Below, piece by piece: positions 10,143 to 19,367 of a stretch of DNA of 64,000 bases. The notes beneath the pieces were generated by a model, which did no database searches, had not been told where the DNA came from, and saw only the letters and a program-made list of their open reading frames with translations. A program made the position numbers and the translations under genes. The DNA is from Chitinophagaceae bacterium PMP191F. GTDB lineage: Bacteria > Bacteroidota > Bacteroidia > Chitinophagales > Chitinophagaceae. The DNA lies in assembly GCA_001302245.1 (NCBI GenBank), contig LGYU01000009.1, forward strand, positions 124,001-188,000, given 5' to 3'. Each line of letters opens with the position of its first letter. Positions within the stretch are counted from its first letter, which is position 1.

Positions 10143-10190
10143 AATACGAAAAGGTGTCTCAGAAATGAGACACCTTTTCGTATTTAATGG
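10143..10190 (+). terminator. Strong hairpin terminator after SusD1
   Basis: An 18-bp perfect stem (10143-10160 with 10167-10184) has a 6-nt loop and lies 37 bp past the SusD1 stop. It separates the SusC1/SusD1 unit from the sigma-factor operon. Confidence 0.85.
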
Positions 10191-10364
10191 GTTTTGTTTA
10201 TATACAGATTTGTTAAAGCAACTTGTTCATAGGTTCTCTATAATATACATATAGCTGTTTTTTATCTTTGTGTTTGCGCGCTTATCATGATGTGTTTTTA
10301 TGGATTTACACCTGCTTTTAACTTTTCCCGCACAGAAAACAATAGGGATTATAATGATTTAACT

Positions 10365-10372
10365 TAAATTTG
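10365..10372 (+). promoter_or_regulatory. Candidate -7 box for the ECF sigma factor
   Basis: TAAATTTG matches TAnnTTTG and lies 42 nt before the ATG at 10415. This is one reason to prefer that ATG over the in-frame TTG at 10370, which would overlap the box. There is no clear -33 TTTG. A second TATCTTTG lies at 10263-10270. Confidence 0.4.
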
Positions 10373-10414
10373 TTTTACGCCCTTAGTAATAAGGATGTAA
10401 CAACGATAATAGCA

Positions 10415-10987
10415 ATGTATCCAGTAACACCGAATCAATTCCCTGATGAAAGAGAATTGCTTCTGCTTGTTGCTTCCGGCAACGAGCAGGCATTTCGGAA
10501 ATTAGTACTTGATTATTCGGGACTGGTTTTCACCTTCATTTTTAAACACCTGGAAGACAGGCCCCTCGCCGAAGAGATTGTCCAGGACATTTTTGTAAAA
10601 CTCTGGCTCAACAGAGAAACACTGTCTCATCTCCAAAGTTTCCGGTCTTATTTATTAATTGTTTCCAGAAATCATGCTTTTAATGCCATCAAAAAACTGG
10701 TGCGTGAAAAGAACAGGGCATGGGAATGGCAACAAATGATAGCAGAACCCGATGAACAGCAAGAGCGCAACCAGGAAGTGCTGTTTGGGCTTATGGAAGA
10801 AGCGGTAGAGCAACTTCCGCCACAACAATACAAGGCATGGACCCTGTGCCGGAAAGAAGGATTGAAGTACGAGCAGGCGGCTACGCAAATGCAGGTATCC
10901 AGGGATGCAGTCAAAAAATACCTTCAGTATGCCAATGCCTCCATCAAAAAATACATTCTGAATAAAGCCCCCATTGGTCTATTGTAA
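10415..10987 (+). CDS. ECF-type RNA polymerase sigma-70 factor (FecI-like)
   Basis: This 190-aa protein should direct RNA polymerase to the adjacent SusC2/SusD2 genes when released by its anti-sigma factor. Sigma region 2 covers LVASGNEQAFRKLVLDYSG to RPLAEEIVQDIFVKLWLNR and the -10-recognition helix FRSYLLIVSRNHAFNAIKK. Region 4 is the C-terminal HTH (LPPQQYKAWTLCRKEGLKY, then QAATQMQVSRDAVKKYLQYA). I use the ATG at 10415; the frame is open back to a TTG at 10370, but that adds a poorly conserved stretch. The FecR gene follows 86 bp downstream. The sigma/FecR/STN-receptor order is the standard trans-envelope signalling arrangement in Bacteroidota. Confidence 0.9.
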   Translation: MYPVTPNQFPDERELLLLVASGNEQAFRKLVLDYSGLVFTFIFKHLEDRPLAEEIVQDIFVKLWLNRETLSHLQSFRSYLLIVSRNHAFNAIKKLVREKNRAWEWQQMIAEPDEQQERNQEVLFGLMEEAVEQLPPQQYKAWTLCRKEGLKYEQAATQMQVSRDAVKKYLQYANASIKKYILNKAPIGLL

Positions 10988-11073
10988 CCAATCACCTACT
11001 TTCTCAAAAAAATTCTGTTAGCAGTATCCCCTTTTTTTATTTCCTGTTGTCTCTGGATATACAACCTATCCAT

Positions 11074-12309
11074 ATGCAGAGTGGTGACAACAGGCTGGAA
11101 GAATTGTATGCAAAATGGCTGAATAAAACGGCTACCCCGCAGGAAAAAACTGCATTGATAGAATTGTTGCTATCTGGTGTAAGCAAAGAGCAATTATCGC
11201 CCTTAATAGAAAAGTACTGGAATGAACTGCAGGACGATAATAGTTTTTCTCTTACGCAAAGACAGCAGCTGGCCGATGCCATTCTGAAACAGTGGCCTGC
11301 ATCGCATATGATTTCAGGAGGAAAACGTGTTTCCTTTTTCCGCAGGTATTGGACCGCAGCTGCAGCAGTGCTGCTATTGGCCGGAACCGTTTTCAGCTGG
11401 CAACTGCTGACAGAAAAAGGAACTGATCAACCAAAGAAGGAACATGTAGCTGCAAAAAGCATGGAAACGATCGCACCGGGCAGTGAAGGTGCTATACTAA
11501 CATTGGCCGATGGCAGACAGATTGTACTGGACAGCGCTGCCAATGGTGTAATTGGCACGCAGAGTGGGGCACAGATCTCTTTGCAGAATAACCAGGTGGT
11601 GTATCATACAGATACCGACGATGACATGAATGCTGTGAAAGAGCTTACTTACAACACTATGGTTACACCTAAAGGAAGACAATTCCAACTGGTGCTGCCG
11701 GATGGTTCTAAAGTATGGTTAAATGCAGCCAGCAGTATTAAATATCCTGTAGTGTTCAATAATAAGGAAAGAAGGGTAGAGATAACAGGAGAGGCTTATT
11801 TTGAAGTGGTTCACGATAAAAGCTGGCCCTTCATTGTACAAACAAAAAATCAACAGGTACAGGCATTGGGTACCAGCTTTAATGTAAATGCATATGATAA
11901 CGAGGAAATAGAACGAACAACACTGATTGAAGGTAGTGTACGTGTAAGTTCAGTCAGTAACATTCCAACAACAAACCGCCATTCGTTATCTGCTGTTTTA
12001 GGTCCTGGTCAACAGGCTAATGTAGATAACCATCATCAACTATTGTCGATTGCCGAAAATCAGAGTGAGGCTGCCATTGCGTGGAAGAACGGTTATTTCA
12101 ATCTGGAAAATATTCCGTTTGACCGTGTAATGAAACAGCTGGAGCGTTGGTATAATATCCAGGTGCTGTATGAGAACGGTGTGCCCGATCTGCGTTTTGT
12201 GGGTGGTCTGAGTCGTAATATGACACTGGCCGCTTTGATCAGGGCACTGCAGGTTTCAGAAGTGCATTTTAAAATGGAGGACGGTCGGCGCCTCATTGTT
12301 TATAAATAA
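11074..12309 (+). CDS. FecR-family anti-sigma factor (inner membrane)
   Basis: The 411-aa single-pass membrane protein holds the neighbouring ECF sigma factor inactive until the STN domain of SusC2 signals across the periplasm. It has a cytoplasmic anti-sigma region (residues 1-90), one membrane helix (YWTAAAAVLLLAGTVF, about 92-112), the FecR domain (TPKGRQFQLVLPDGSKVWLN; EAYFEVVHDKSWPFIVQT; QALGTSFNVNAY) and a C-terminal DUF4974/STN-like domain (IPFDRVMKQLERWYNIQV). The start is the ATG at 11074; the frame is open to a TTG at 11047, but the extra nine residues look unconserved. SusC2 starts 146 bp downstream. Confidence 0.92.
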   Translation: MQSGDNRLEELYAKWLNKTATPQEKTALIELLLSGVSKEQLSPLIEKYWNELQDDNSFSLTQRQQLADAILKQWPASHMISGGKRVSFFRRYWTAAAAVLLLAGTVFSWQLLTEKGTDQPKKEHVAAKSMETIAPGSEGAILTLADGRQIVLDSAANGVIGTQSGAQISLQNNQVVYHTDTDDDMNAVKELTYNTMVTPKGRQFQLVLPDGSKVWLNAASSIKYPVVFNNKERRVEITGEAYFEVVHDKSWPFIVQTKNQQVQALGTSFNVNAYDNEEIERTTLIEGSVRVSSVSNIPTTNRHSLSAVLGPGQQANVDNHHQLLSIAENQSEAAIAWKNGYFNLENIPFDRVMKQLERWYNIQVLYENGVPDLRFVGGLSRNMTLAALIRALQVSEVHFKMEDGRRLIVYK

Positions 12310-12455
12310 AATCCATTCATTGCTGCCTTAATAAAAAACCGGATCATGCGGCAACATGACCCGGGGAAAACACTGCCCCCCAAGGGGAGTGCATTATTCT
12401 GGCATTATAAACCGTTGGCTAACGGATTTTTTAACAACCAAAACTGTTCTAAGTT

Positions 12456-15400
12456 ATGCAAAAAACTGTTTATCCTGTCAGGGAGAAGAATGTTCGCTCG
12501 CTAACAGGGGTCCTTCGCTTACTACCAAAAAGGATCAATCCTGCCGGTTGTATGAGAAGCAAAATACTTAAGGCAATGAAACTGAGTTCTTTTTTCGTGT
12601 TGGCTTTCTGTCTGCAGGTTTCTGCAAACGTAAATTCTCAAACGGTTACATTAACGGGCAGAGATCTGTCTCTGGAAAAGGTATTTACCACTATTAAAAA
12701 ACAAACAGGATTTATTGTATTCTGTAACAAGGAATTACTGTTGAATGCAAAACCCGTGACCGTAGCGGCTGCGGATATGCCGCTCACCGATTTTCTGGAC
12801 AAAGTACTTACTGAACAACCCTTATCCTATATTATAGAAGATAAAACAATTGTAATGATGCGTAAAGCTATTGCTGCGCAGAGTTACGTTCCACCCATCA
12901 ATATTACAGGACAGCTGATCAATGCTGATACCCGCGAGCCGATCACCTCTGCATCAATATCTGTAAAGAACAGTAAACTGGGTACCAGCTCTTCTGCCAC
13001 CGGACAGTTCACATTACACAATGTAGATGAATCTGCTACCATCGTGATCAGCTCCGTAGGCTTTAATCCGGTAGAAATATCTGTTTCACAATTAAAAAGC
13101 ATTCCTTCAGGAGGCAGCGTTACAATAGGCAACAACGTATTGTTCAGGACTACTGAAGGTTTTGTTTTCCAGTTAAAACCACTTCCTGCTGCACTGAATG
13201 AAGTAGTGGTAGTGGCGTTTGGCCAGGTAAAGAAAAAAGATCTTACAGGTTCTGTAAGCACACTTTCTTCAGATGCCATCAGCCAGCAACATGTTACCAC
13301 TTTGTCAAGGGCATTGGAAGGCATGGTTTCTGGTGTACAGTTGTCTACATCCAGCGGACAGCCGGGTAGCGAAGCTTCCATACGTATTCGTGGCCTTGGT
13401 TCATTGTCTGCCGGTTCTGAACCCCTGGTGGTGGTGGATGGTGTGCCCAGTGCATTTCCGCTTTCTTCTTACAACCCTGCCGATATTGAATCTATTGTCA
13501 TCTCCAAAGATGCTGCTTCCAACTCATTGTATGGTTCACGCGCTTCCAATGGTGTGATACTGGTTACTACTAAAAAAGGCACAAAAGGCAAAACCAAGAT
13601 CAACTTTGACGCACGCCTGGGACAGAACAGTCAGGGTGTTCCGGATTTTGATATGGTAAAAAGTCCTGCCGAGTATTATGAACTGGCATGGAAAGGCACT
13701 TATAATTATGTGCGCTACAGCAATGAACCGGCTGCGGCCGGCCTGCATCTGAACGATGCGGATGCCAGGCAGTATGCCAGCAAGAACCTGTTCACTGCCA
13801 ATGGAGCTACATTACAAAGCCCCAACTACCTGGGAAACTATATGTTGTATAAAATACCGGACAATACTACATTGATTGATCCGGCAACAGGTAAAATACG
13901 TCCTGATGCACAATTACTGTATTACGATGACTGGAATAAATATTTCATCAAGAAAACATTCAGTCAGCAATACAATGTAAGTCTGAGCGGTGGCAATGAT
14001 AAAACCGATTATTTCCTGTCTGTAGGCTATATGAGCGATCCTTCTTATGTAATGGGATCTAATTTCAACCGCTACAATGCCCGTTTAAAAGTGAATACCA
14101 GCATTACCAACTGGTTGAAAGGAGGCATGAACGTTTCTTACGCACGTCGTTACTCCAATGTCCCCAACTATTCAGGTGGAACAGTGAATAACAACGTATT
14201 TGCGTTCAAAGATTATTTCGCTCCTATATGGGCGCTATACGCACACAACCAGGATGGCAGTATTAAACGCAACCTGAATGGTGATGTTATGTTCGACCTG
14301 GGTACCGGCGAAACCTGGTCTCCTTACGGTGCAACCAAACGCGCCAGTTTTGTAGGATATAGCCCTGCTATTTATTTTCAGAAAGACCTGATTGAACAGA
14401 CTGCTGACGACTTTTCAGGTCGCGCTTTCCTGGAAGCAAACTTCCTGAAAGATTTCCGTTTCAGACTTGATTTCTCTATTGATAATATCTACACCTTCAA
14501 TAAAACCTATGGTAACAATGAAAGCGGAACAGACGCAAGAGATTACCAGGGTACAATTTCAGGTTACTGGGCAAAATCAATGAACCTGAATACGGTGCAG
14601 ACTCTGAACTGGACAAAGGCTTTGGGCGCTCACTCAATAGACGTACTGGCTGGTCATGAATACCGTTGGACACGTTTTGACTATATGAGTGGCATGAAGT
14701 CACTGATGTTTGCTCCCAACAACCCGGACATGTTAAATGCTATCCGCATTAACAGCCTTACCGGCAGTGGCAACAACACTGCGCTGGAAGGTTACCTGGC
14801 AAGAGCTTCTTATAACTATGATAGTAAATATTACCTCACAGGTAGTATCCGTACAGATGGTTCATCCAACTTCCGTTATAACAAATGGGGTACCTTCTGG
14901 TCACTGGGTGGCGCATGGCGTATTGGCCAGGAAAAATTCCTGGAAAAAGCTTCAGGCTGGCTTACAGAGTTGAAACTGCGTTCCAGCTACGGTACATTGG
15001 GCAACCAGAACGTAGGTGCTAACCGCTGGACCGACATCTGGGCTATTTCCAATACAGGTTCTATAGAAAATCCTGTGCTGGGTATTTACCAGGCATCTGT
15101 TGGTAATACTGCACTTACCTGGGAAAGCAACAGGATATTTGATGCCGGTTTCGATTTCCGTTTGTGGGATCGTTTCTATGGTACTGTTGATTATTTCCAT
15201 CGCAAAACGGTTGACATGTTGTGGGCCAAACCGCTTGCAGCTTCTACCGGTCAGTCTACAAAACTTGAAAACGTAGCCTCACTGTTGAATACCGGTTATG
15301 AGATTGAGCTGGGATATGATGTGATCCGTAATAAGAACTGGCATTGGACGGTTAGTGCCCGTGCATCTCACTACAGCAACAAACTGCTGGCAATACCTCC

Positions 15401-16157
15401 GGGTGTAGGTTCTGCTGCATTGAATGGCAACTATGAAGAGGGTAACTACCTGCGTGGTGAAGGCAAGGACTATTACAACCTGTATATGTACAAATATGCC
15501 GGAGTTGATAAAGCAACAGGTGAAGGTATGTTGTACAAACAATTGCGTTCAACAGATAACCTGGCTTTATACCCCGGTAAAAAAGTAGGAGATGTGGTAA
15601 CTACTAAAGGAAACGATGGTACCAAGTTTGAAATGGGCACCGCTTCGCCCAAACTGGTAGGTGGTTTCAATACACAGTTACAGTATAAGAACTTTGATCT
15701 GTCTTTACTGACCAGCTGGCAGATCGGCGGAAAGATCATTTCTCTTACTTACCAGAACTTAACACTGCAAAGGTTGCTGGGCGTTCATAAGGATATGACA
15801 AAAGGATGGACACCGGAAAACCCAGATTCAAACATTCCTATGTTCATGAACGGTGCACAGAACTATTTCAACAGACCGGTAGGTGGTGGACAGGGACAAT
15901 ACTCAGACTGGAGTATGTTCAACGCTTCTTATTTCAACATCAAAAACGTGATGATAGGGTACAGGTTACCACAGGCTATTGCTGCAAAGAACAAAATAGA
16001 AGCATTGAGAGTATTTGCCAGCGTAGAGAATCTTCATTTGTTCTCAGCCAAAAAAGGTCTGGATCCCAGAACTTCATTTGACGGTGGTTCTACTGTATCT
16101 GCCTTTGGTTTCCCTCAAACCCGTACCATTACCCTTGGTCTTAACGTGACCCTCTAA
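12456..16157 (+). CDS. SusC/RagA-family TonB-dependent transporter with N-terminal STN signalling domain
   Basis: The 1233-aa outer-membrane receptor combines import with signalling. The order is a long N-terminal leader, a signal sequence (MKLSSFFVLAFCLQVSANVNSQ, beginning at internal Met41, base 12576), an STN secretin/TonB domain (LEKVFTTIKKQTGFIVFCN to about residue 130), a carboxypeptidase-regulatory-like domain (INITGQLINADTREPITSA), a TonB box (ALNEVVVVAFGQVKKKD), a plug (IRIRGLGSLSAGSEPLVVVDG) and a barrel ending ...GLNVTL. The STN domain should contact the FecR protein encoded just upstream. Translation from the first ATG gives an about 40-residue basic leader; the true start could be 12552 or 12576. 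SusD2 begins at the base after the stop codon. Confidence 0.94.
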   Translation: MQKTVYPVREKNVRSLTGVLRLLPKRINPAGCMRSKILKAMKLSSFFVLAFCLQVSANVNSQTVTLTGRDLSLEKVFTTIKKQTGFIVFCNKELLLNAKPVTVAAADMPLTDFLDKVLTEQPLSYIIEDKTIVMMRKAIAAQSYVPPINITGQLINADTREPITSASISVKNSKLGTSSSATGQFTLHNVDESATIVISSVGFNPVEISVSQLKSIPSGGSVTIGNNVLFRTTEGFVFQLKPLPAALNEVVVVAFGQVKKKDLTGSVSTLSSDAISQQHVTTLSRALEGMVSGVQLSTSSGQPGSEASIRIRGLGSLSAGSEPLVVVDGVPSAFPLSSYNPADIESIVISKDAASNSLYGSRASNGVILVTTKKGTKGKTKINFDARLGQNSQGVPDFDMVKSPAEYYELAWKGTYNYVRYSNEPAAAGLHLNDADARQYASKNLFTANGATLQSPNYLGNYMLYKIPDNTTLIDPATGKIRPDAQLLYYDDWNKYFIKKTFSQQYNVSLSGGNDKTDYFLSVGYMSDPSYVMGSNFNRYNARLKVNTSITNWLKGGMNVSYARRYSNVPNYSGGTVNNNVFAFKDYFAPIWALYAHNQDGSIKRNLNGDVMFDLGTGETWSPYGATKRASFVGYSPAIYFQKDLIEQTADDFSGRAFLEANFLKDFRFRLDFSIDNIYTFNKTYGNNESGTDARDYQGTISGYWAKSMNLNTVQTLNWTKALGAHSIDVLAGHEYRWTRFDYMSGMKSLMFAPNNPDMLNAIRINSLTGSGNNTALEGYLARASYNYDSKYYLTGSIRTDGSSNFRYNKWGTFWSLGGAWRIGQEKFLEKASGWLTELKLRSSYGTLGNQNVGANRWTDIWAISNTGSIENPVLGIYQASVGNTALTWESNRIFDAGFDFRLWDRFYGTVDYFHRKTVDMLWAKPLAASTGQSTKLENVASLLNTGYEIELGYDVIRNKNWHWTVSARASHYSNKLLAIPPGVGSAALNGNYEEGNYLRGEGKDYYNLYMYKYAGVDKATGEGMLYKQLRSTDNLALYPGKKVGDVVTTKGNDGTKFEMGTASPKLVGGFNTQLQYKNFDLSLLTSWQIGGKIISLTYQNLTLQRLLGVHKDMTKGWTPENPDSNIPMFMNGAQNYFNRPVGGGQGQYSDWSMFNASYFNIKNVMIGYRLPQAIAAKNKIEALRVFASVENLHLFSAKKGLDPRTSFDGGSTVSAFGFPQTRTITLGLNVTL

Positions 16158-17702
16158 ATGAAAAAAATCATGAAAAAAATAATCATCATAGCAGGAAGCA
16201 TCGCAGCGCTTTTTTGTTCCTGTGCCAAATCATTAAATATAGACCCGGACGGAACCATGACCCGGGAGCAATTACAGGCAATTATTAAAACAAAACCAGC
16301 TACTGTACTGGAGCCCATGGTAACCAGCCTGGTATCGCAAGTGAATGGTTATGTACCGGCCAACTCTGTTGATACAAAAAATTTCCTGGTATGTAACCTG
16401 TTGCTGAGTCTTAAAGGCAACGATATGGTACTGGCACATGCCAATGGAGGCTGGATGGTGTCTGATTACCAGATGCTGAACTATCGTGAAGAGAACCAGA
16501 GCCGTACATCTATTTACTGGCTGATGTATTACAAATGGATTTTTTATGCCAATCAGATACTGGATCTTATTCCGCCAGATTTTGATCCATCGCAAACAAC
16601 CGATGTGAACAAGCTGATCATGAAGTATAAGGCATCTGCTTTAACCATGCGTGCTATGTGTTACACTTACCTGATGTGGTTGTACCAGGATGATTATATG
16701 CATGGCGGCGATAATAAACCAGGTGTGCCTTTATATACAACAGTAGGTGGCGAAAAGGACCGTGCACCTGCCAAAGATGTATGGAACCTGGTTATTGCAG
16801 ATGCAACAGAAGCGATATCACTTTTCAAAAGTTCTGGTTTGAGTAATACTGCCAGCAAGCTTGATTTTGATGCCTCTGTGGCTTCTGTGGTACTGGCGCG
16901 TGCTGCTATTACTATTGGTGATTGGCCAAAGGCTATTGATGCAGCCAATTATGTAATACAGCAGTATCCTACACTGATCAATGAAACACAGTACACCACA
17001 GCTGGTATGAGCAACATTGTACTTCCGGAAACGATATTCGGATATGACTATACCTCTTCTTCAGGTAAAGGCACCAGCTCATTTCCCGGTTGGATGAACA
17101 TTAAAGGTGAAGGCGGCTATGGTGGCAGCCAGGGTTCATGGGTGGCTATTGATCAGCGTTTGTATGACCAGATCTCGGCAACTGATTACCGTAAAAAGAA
17201 CTTTGTTGGTACAGATTATGTAGAGTACAAATATGCCAGCTCACAATTGCCGGAGAAACACTACAAGTATTACAGCTATAAATTTGCTGCCCCTGCTATT
17301 GATGCCAATACGCCTAACTACAACCAGGACGATATCTATATGCGCACTTCTGAAATGATATTGACCAAGGCTGAAGCTGAAGCACGTGGCGGACAGGACA
17401 ACAATGCACAAACTACTTTGTATCAACTGGCGCATGAAAGAGATGCGGCATATACAAAAAGCACAAAAACCGGTGACGCTCTGTTGAAAGAAATACAGTT
17501 GCAGCGCAGGATAGAATTATGGGGAGAAGGTGGCTTTGAGTTTTTTGATAATAAACGCTGGAATATAGGTGTAGATCGTAATGGTTCTGCTAATCACACC
17601 AATCAACTGACAGTAGCAGCAGGTAAATTATTCACCTTGCAGATACCTTTGTCAGTAGAGTTGAATTACAATCCTAAAATAACTGTGCAAAATCCTTTAT
17701 AA
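16158..17702 (+). CDS. SusD/RagB-family nutrient-binding lipoprotein
   Basis: This is the surface lipoprotein partner of SusC2, 514 aa, with no spacer after the SusC2 stop, so the two are probably translationally coupled. The lipobox is LFCSC with acceptor Cys22. SusD features are the TPR helix KASALTMRAMCYTYLMWLYQ, the DIYMRTSEMILTKAEAEAR segment and the C-terminal RRIELWGEGGFEFFDNKRW signature. A second ATG in frame four codons on (16170) is also acceptable. It ends the sigma/FecR/SusC2/SusD2 unit, closed by the hairpin at 17728. Confidence 0.93.
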   Translation: MKKIMKKIIIIAGSIAALFCSCAKSLNIDPDGTMTREQLQAIIKTKPATVLEPMVTSLVSQVNGYVPANSVDTKNFLVCNLLLSLKGNDMVLAHANGGWMVSDYQMLNYREENQSRTSIYWLMYYKWIFYANQILDLIPPDFDPSQTTDVNKLIMKYKASALTMRAMCYTYLMWLYQDDYMHGGDNKPGVPLYTTVGGEKDRAPAKDVWNLVIADATEAISLFKSSGLSNTASKLDFDASVASVVLARAAITIGDWPKAIDAANYVIQQYPTLINETQYTTAGMSNIVLPETIFGYDYTSSSGKGTSSFPGWMNIKGEGGYGGSQGSWVAIDQRLYDQISATDYRKKNFVGTDYVEYKYASSQLPEKHYKYYSYKFAAPAIDANTPNYNQDDIYMRTSEMILTKAEAEARGGQDNNAQTTLYQLAHERDAAYTKSTKTGDALLKEIQLQRRIELWGEGGFEFFDNKRWNIGVDRNGSANHTNQLTVAAGKLFTLQIPLSVELNYNPKITVQNPL

Positions 17703-17727
17703 TCCGATAGAGATCTGCACCCGTTGT

Positions 17728-17775
17728 AAAGGCATCCTTCATAACCTAAGGGTGAAGGATGCCTTTCTTTTTTGT
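17728..17775 (+). terminator. Intrinsic terminator after SusD2
   Basis: A 14-bp perfect stem (17728-17741 with 17753-17766) is followed by CTTTTTTTTG. It lies between the convergent SusD2 and ankyrin genes and its T-run faces the plus strand. Confidence 0.85.
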
Positions 17776-17805
17776 AAGTAAGATAAGCCAGGTAAAGCTG
17801 GCAGA

Positions 17806-19059
17806 TTATTGAAGCGATGTCAGCTTTGATTGCAGCTTTTTCTTTTCATCCTGCAATACTTCAGACCTTTTTTCATATTCAGCTTTCTTGTACGTATTAG
17901 TATAAGATTCCCACATCTTTTTGGTGATACTGTTTAGTTCATTCTCTATTTCCTGTATCCGTAATTCTATATTGATCTTTTCTGCATTTTTTCCGGATGG
18001 GGCAGTTTTTACCAGAATTTGTTTAAGCGCATCTTCATTTTCTTTCCAATAACGATCATCTTTCATTAAATATGCCTGTCTGTATGCCGCAAAATCTCCG
18101 ACGGCAATATCGGTATCTGCATCCAGTAGCAGGAGCGTAATTTCTTTACGTTTCCAGTATATAGCAGATTGAAGGGGATATTTATCAATAGCGATACCCA
18201 TTTGTCCGTAGGTCTGAAGTGGACTCTTCGTATCAGCATTGTTTTTTAGCAGCGCGTCTGCGAGCTTAATATTCCCTGTTTCGATAGCTCTTCCTAATAA
18301 AGTAGTTTTCATGTCACCCAAAGCAGAAAATTGCGGAAAAGGGTAATTAATATCCAATCCGTATTCGAGTAAAAGTGTCAGTATTTTATCTGGATTATAC
18401 CCATTCAGTGATAACATTATTGCAAGTGATCTGCCGTCAGATTCTGCAGTTTCTGGCCGCATACCTCCTCTTAAAAACAAGGAAGTAACTATCATATCAC
18501 CTGTTTTTACTGCATCCAGAAAGTTCTTGCCGTTCCACGCAACTCCCATATTCTGTAATTCCTTTCTGGCGTTATCGCTTGTTTCTTTTTTTACATTGTC
18601 TAGTTTGTTGCTTATGGTATCCAGTTTTTTATCAATATTTAACAGTGTTTGCTGAATGGGTTGCAACTGTGGTAGCAGTGAGGCTAAAGCTCCTTTATTG
18701 TTGTTTGAAAAAAATAGTTGTAGTATCAGGAATACGGTGGAGATAGATAATCCGATAAATGAAAGTAACAGCCCTTTAGATAAATCTTCATTGAGGCCGC
18801 CCGAAGCGGTAAATATTTTTTCCTGCGTGATAGGAATTTGAACATGGCTTGCTTTTGTCCAGCTATAAATTTTATAAATACAATAGACTGAAAATATCAG
18901 GAAAATGAAAAAAAGGCCAGTTATAACACTGAATTTAGGTTCCAGAAAATCGCCAATATTTTCAAACAGAAAAGTTATGATGACAGGCATTGCCAGGTCA
19001 TTCTTCCTGGTTTTTATAATGATATATAAAACCTGAATTAGTTTTTTGGTAGCCTTCAT
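17806..19059 (-). CDS. Membrane-anchored ankyrin-repeat protein with coiled coils
   Basis: I do not recognise the family. The 417-aa protein shows two hydrophobic helices (about residues 43-63, ITGLFFIFLIFSVYCIYKIY, and 96-117, LLLSFIGLSISTVFLILQLFF), a predicted coiled coil (about 128-165, QTLLNIDKKLDTISNKLDNV), ankyrin-like repeats at about 175-315 (GRSLAIMLSLNGYNPDKILT, LLGRAIETGNIKLADALLKN, PLQSAIYWKRKEITLLLLDA) and a charged C-terminal coiled coil (about 355-415). The repeats should mediate protein binding on the cytoplasmic side. An in-frame Met24 is a possible alternative start. It stands alone between a terminator and a 308-bp gap. Function unknown. Confidence 0.75.
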   Translation of the reverse strand: MKATKKLIQVLYIIIKTRKNDLAMPVIITFLFENIGDFLEPKFSVITGLFFIFLIFSVYCIYKIYSWTKASHVQIPITQEKIFTASGGLNEDLSKGLLLSFIGLSISTVFLILQLFFSNNNKGALASLLPQLQPIQQTLLNIDKKLDTISNKLDNVKKETSDNARKELQNMGVAWNGKNFLDAVKTGDMIVTSLFLRGGMRPETAESDGRSLAIMLSLNGYNPDKILTLLLEYGLDINYPFPQFSALGDMKTTLLGRAIETGNIKLADALLKNNADTKSPLQTYGQMGIAIDKYPLQSAIYWKRKEITLLLLDADTDIAVGDFAAYRQAYLMKDDRYWKENEDALKQILVKTAPSGKNAEKINIELRIQEIENELNSITKKMWESYTNTYKKAEYEKRSEVLQDEKKKLQSKLTSLQ

Positions 19060-19367
19060 GTCGTTTATAAACAGGGTTTAAAAAATAAATACCGGTTGGT
19101 CTGTGCTGCCGTTTATATAACCAGGTGACAGGCATTCAAGATGATGATTTTTTTAATCAGAAGCAAGGGGGATTTTCACGTTCTTGACAATTGTTGGGCA
19201 ATGCCGGTATTTCGTTGGTTGTTGGCCGGTATGAGAATAAAGGCCGATTCTTAACGTTTTTTGGATTTAGGCATCAGTTAAAGGTCCAATTTTGACCTGC
19301 TCTCCGGAACTTGTAGTTCCGGAGTACTATTATTTTGCCTTTGGTAATCTGCCTTTTAAACAATATC
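19060..19367. other. Intergenic gap with one hairpin
   Basis: This gap lies between two minus-strand genes. A 9-bp stem (19302-19310 with 19316-19324, arms CTCCGGAAC/GTTCCGGAG) lies 44 nt past the helicase stop and may help end its transcript, although no T-run follows on the minus strand. No ORF or clear promoter is visible. Confidence 0.4.

Noticed and set aside
5447-17702. A complete polysaccharide utilisation locus
   Set aside because: SusC/SusD pairs are present but no glycoside hydrolase or lyase with recognisable catalytic motifs is encoded on the same strand, so I only call an uptake and signalling locus.
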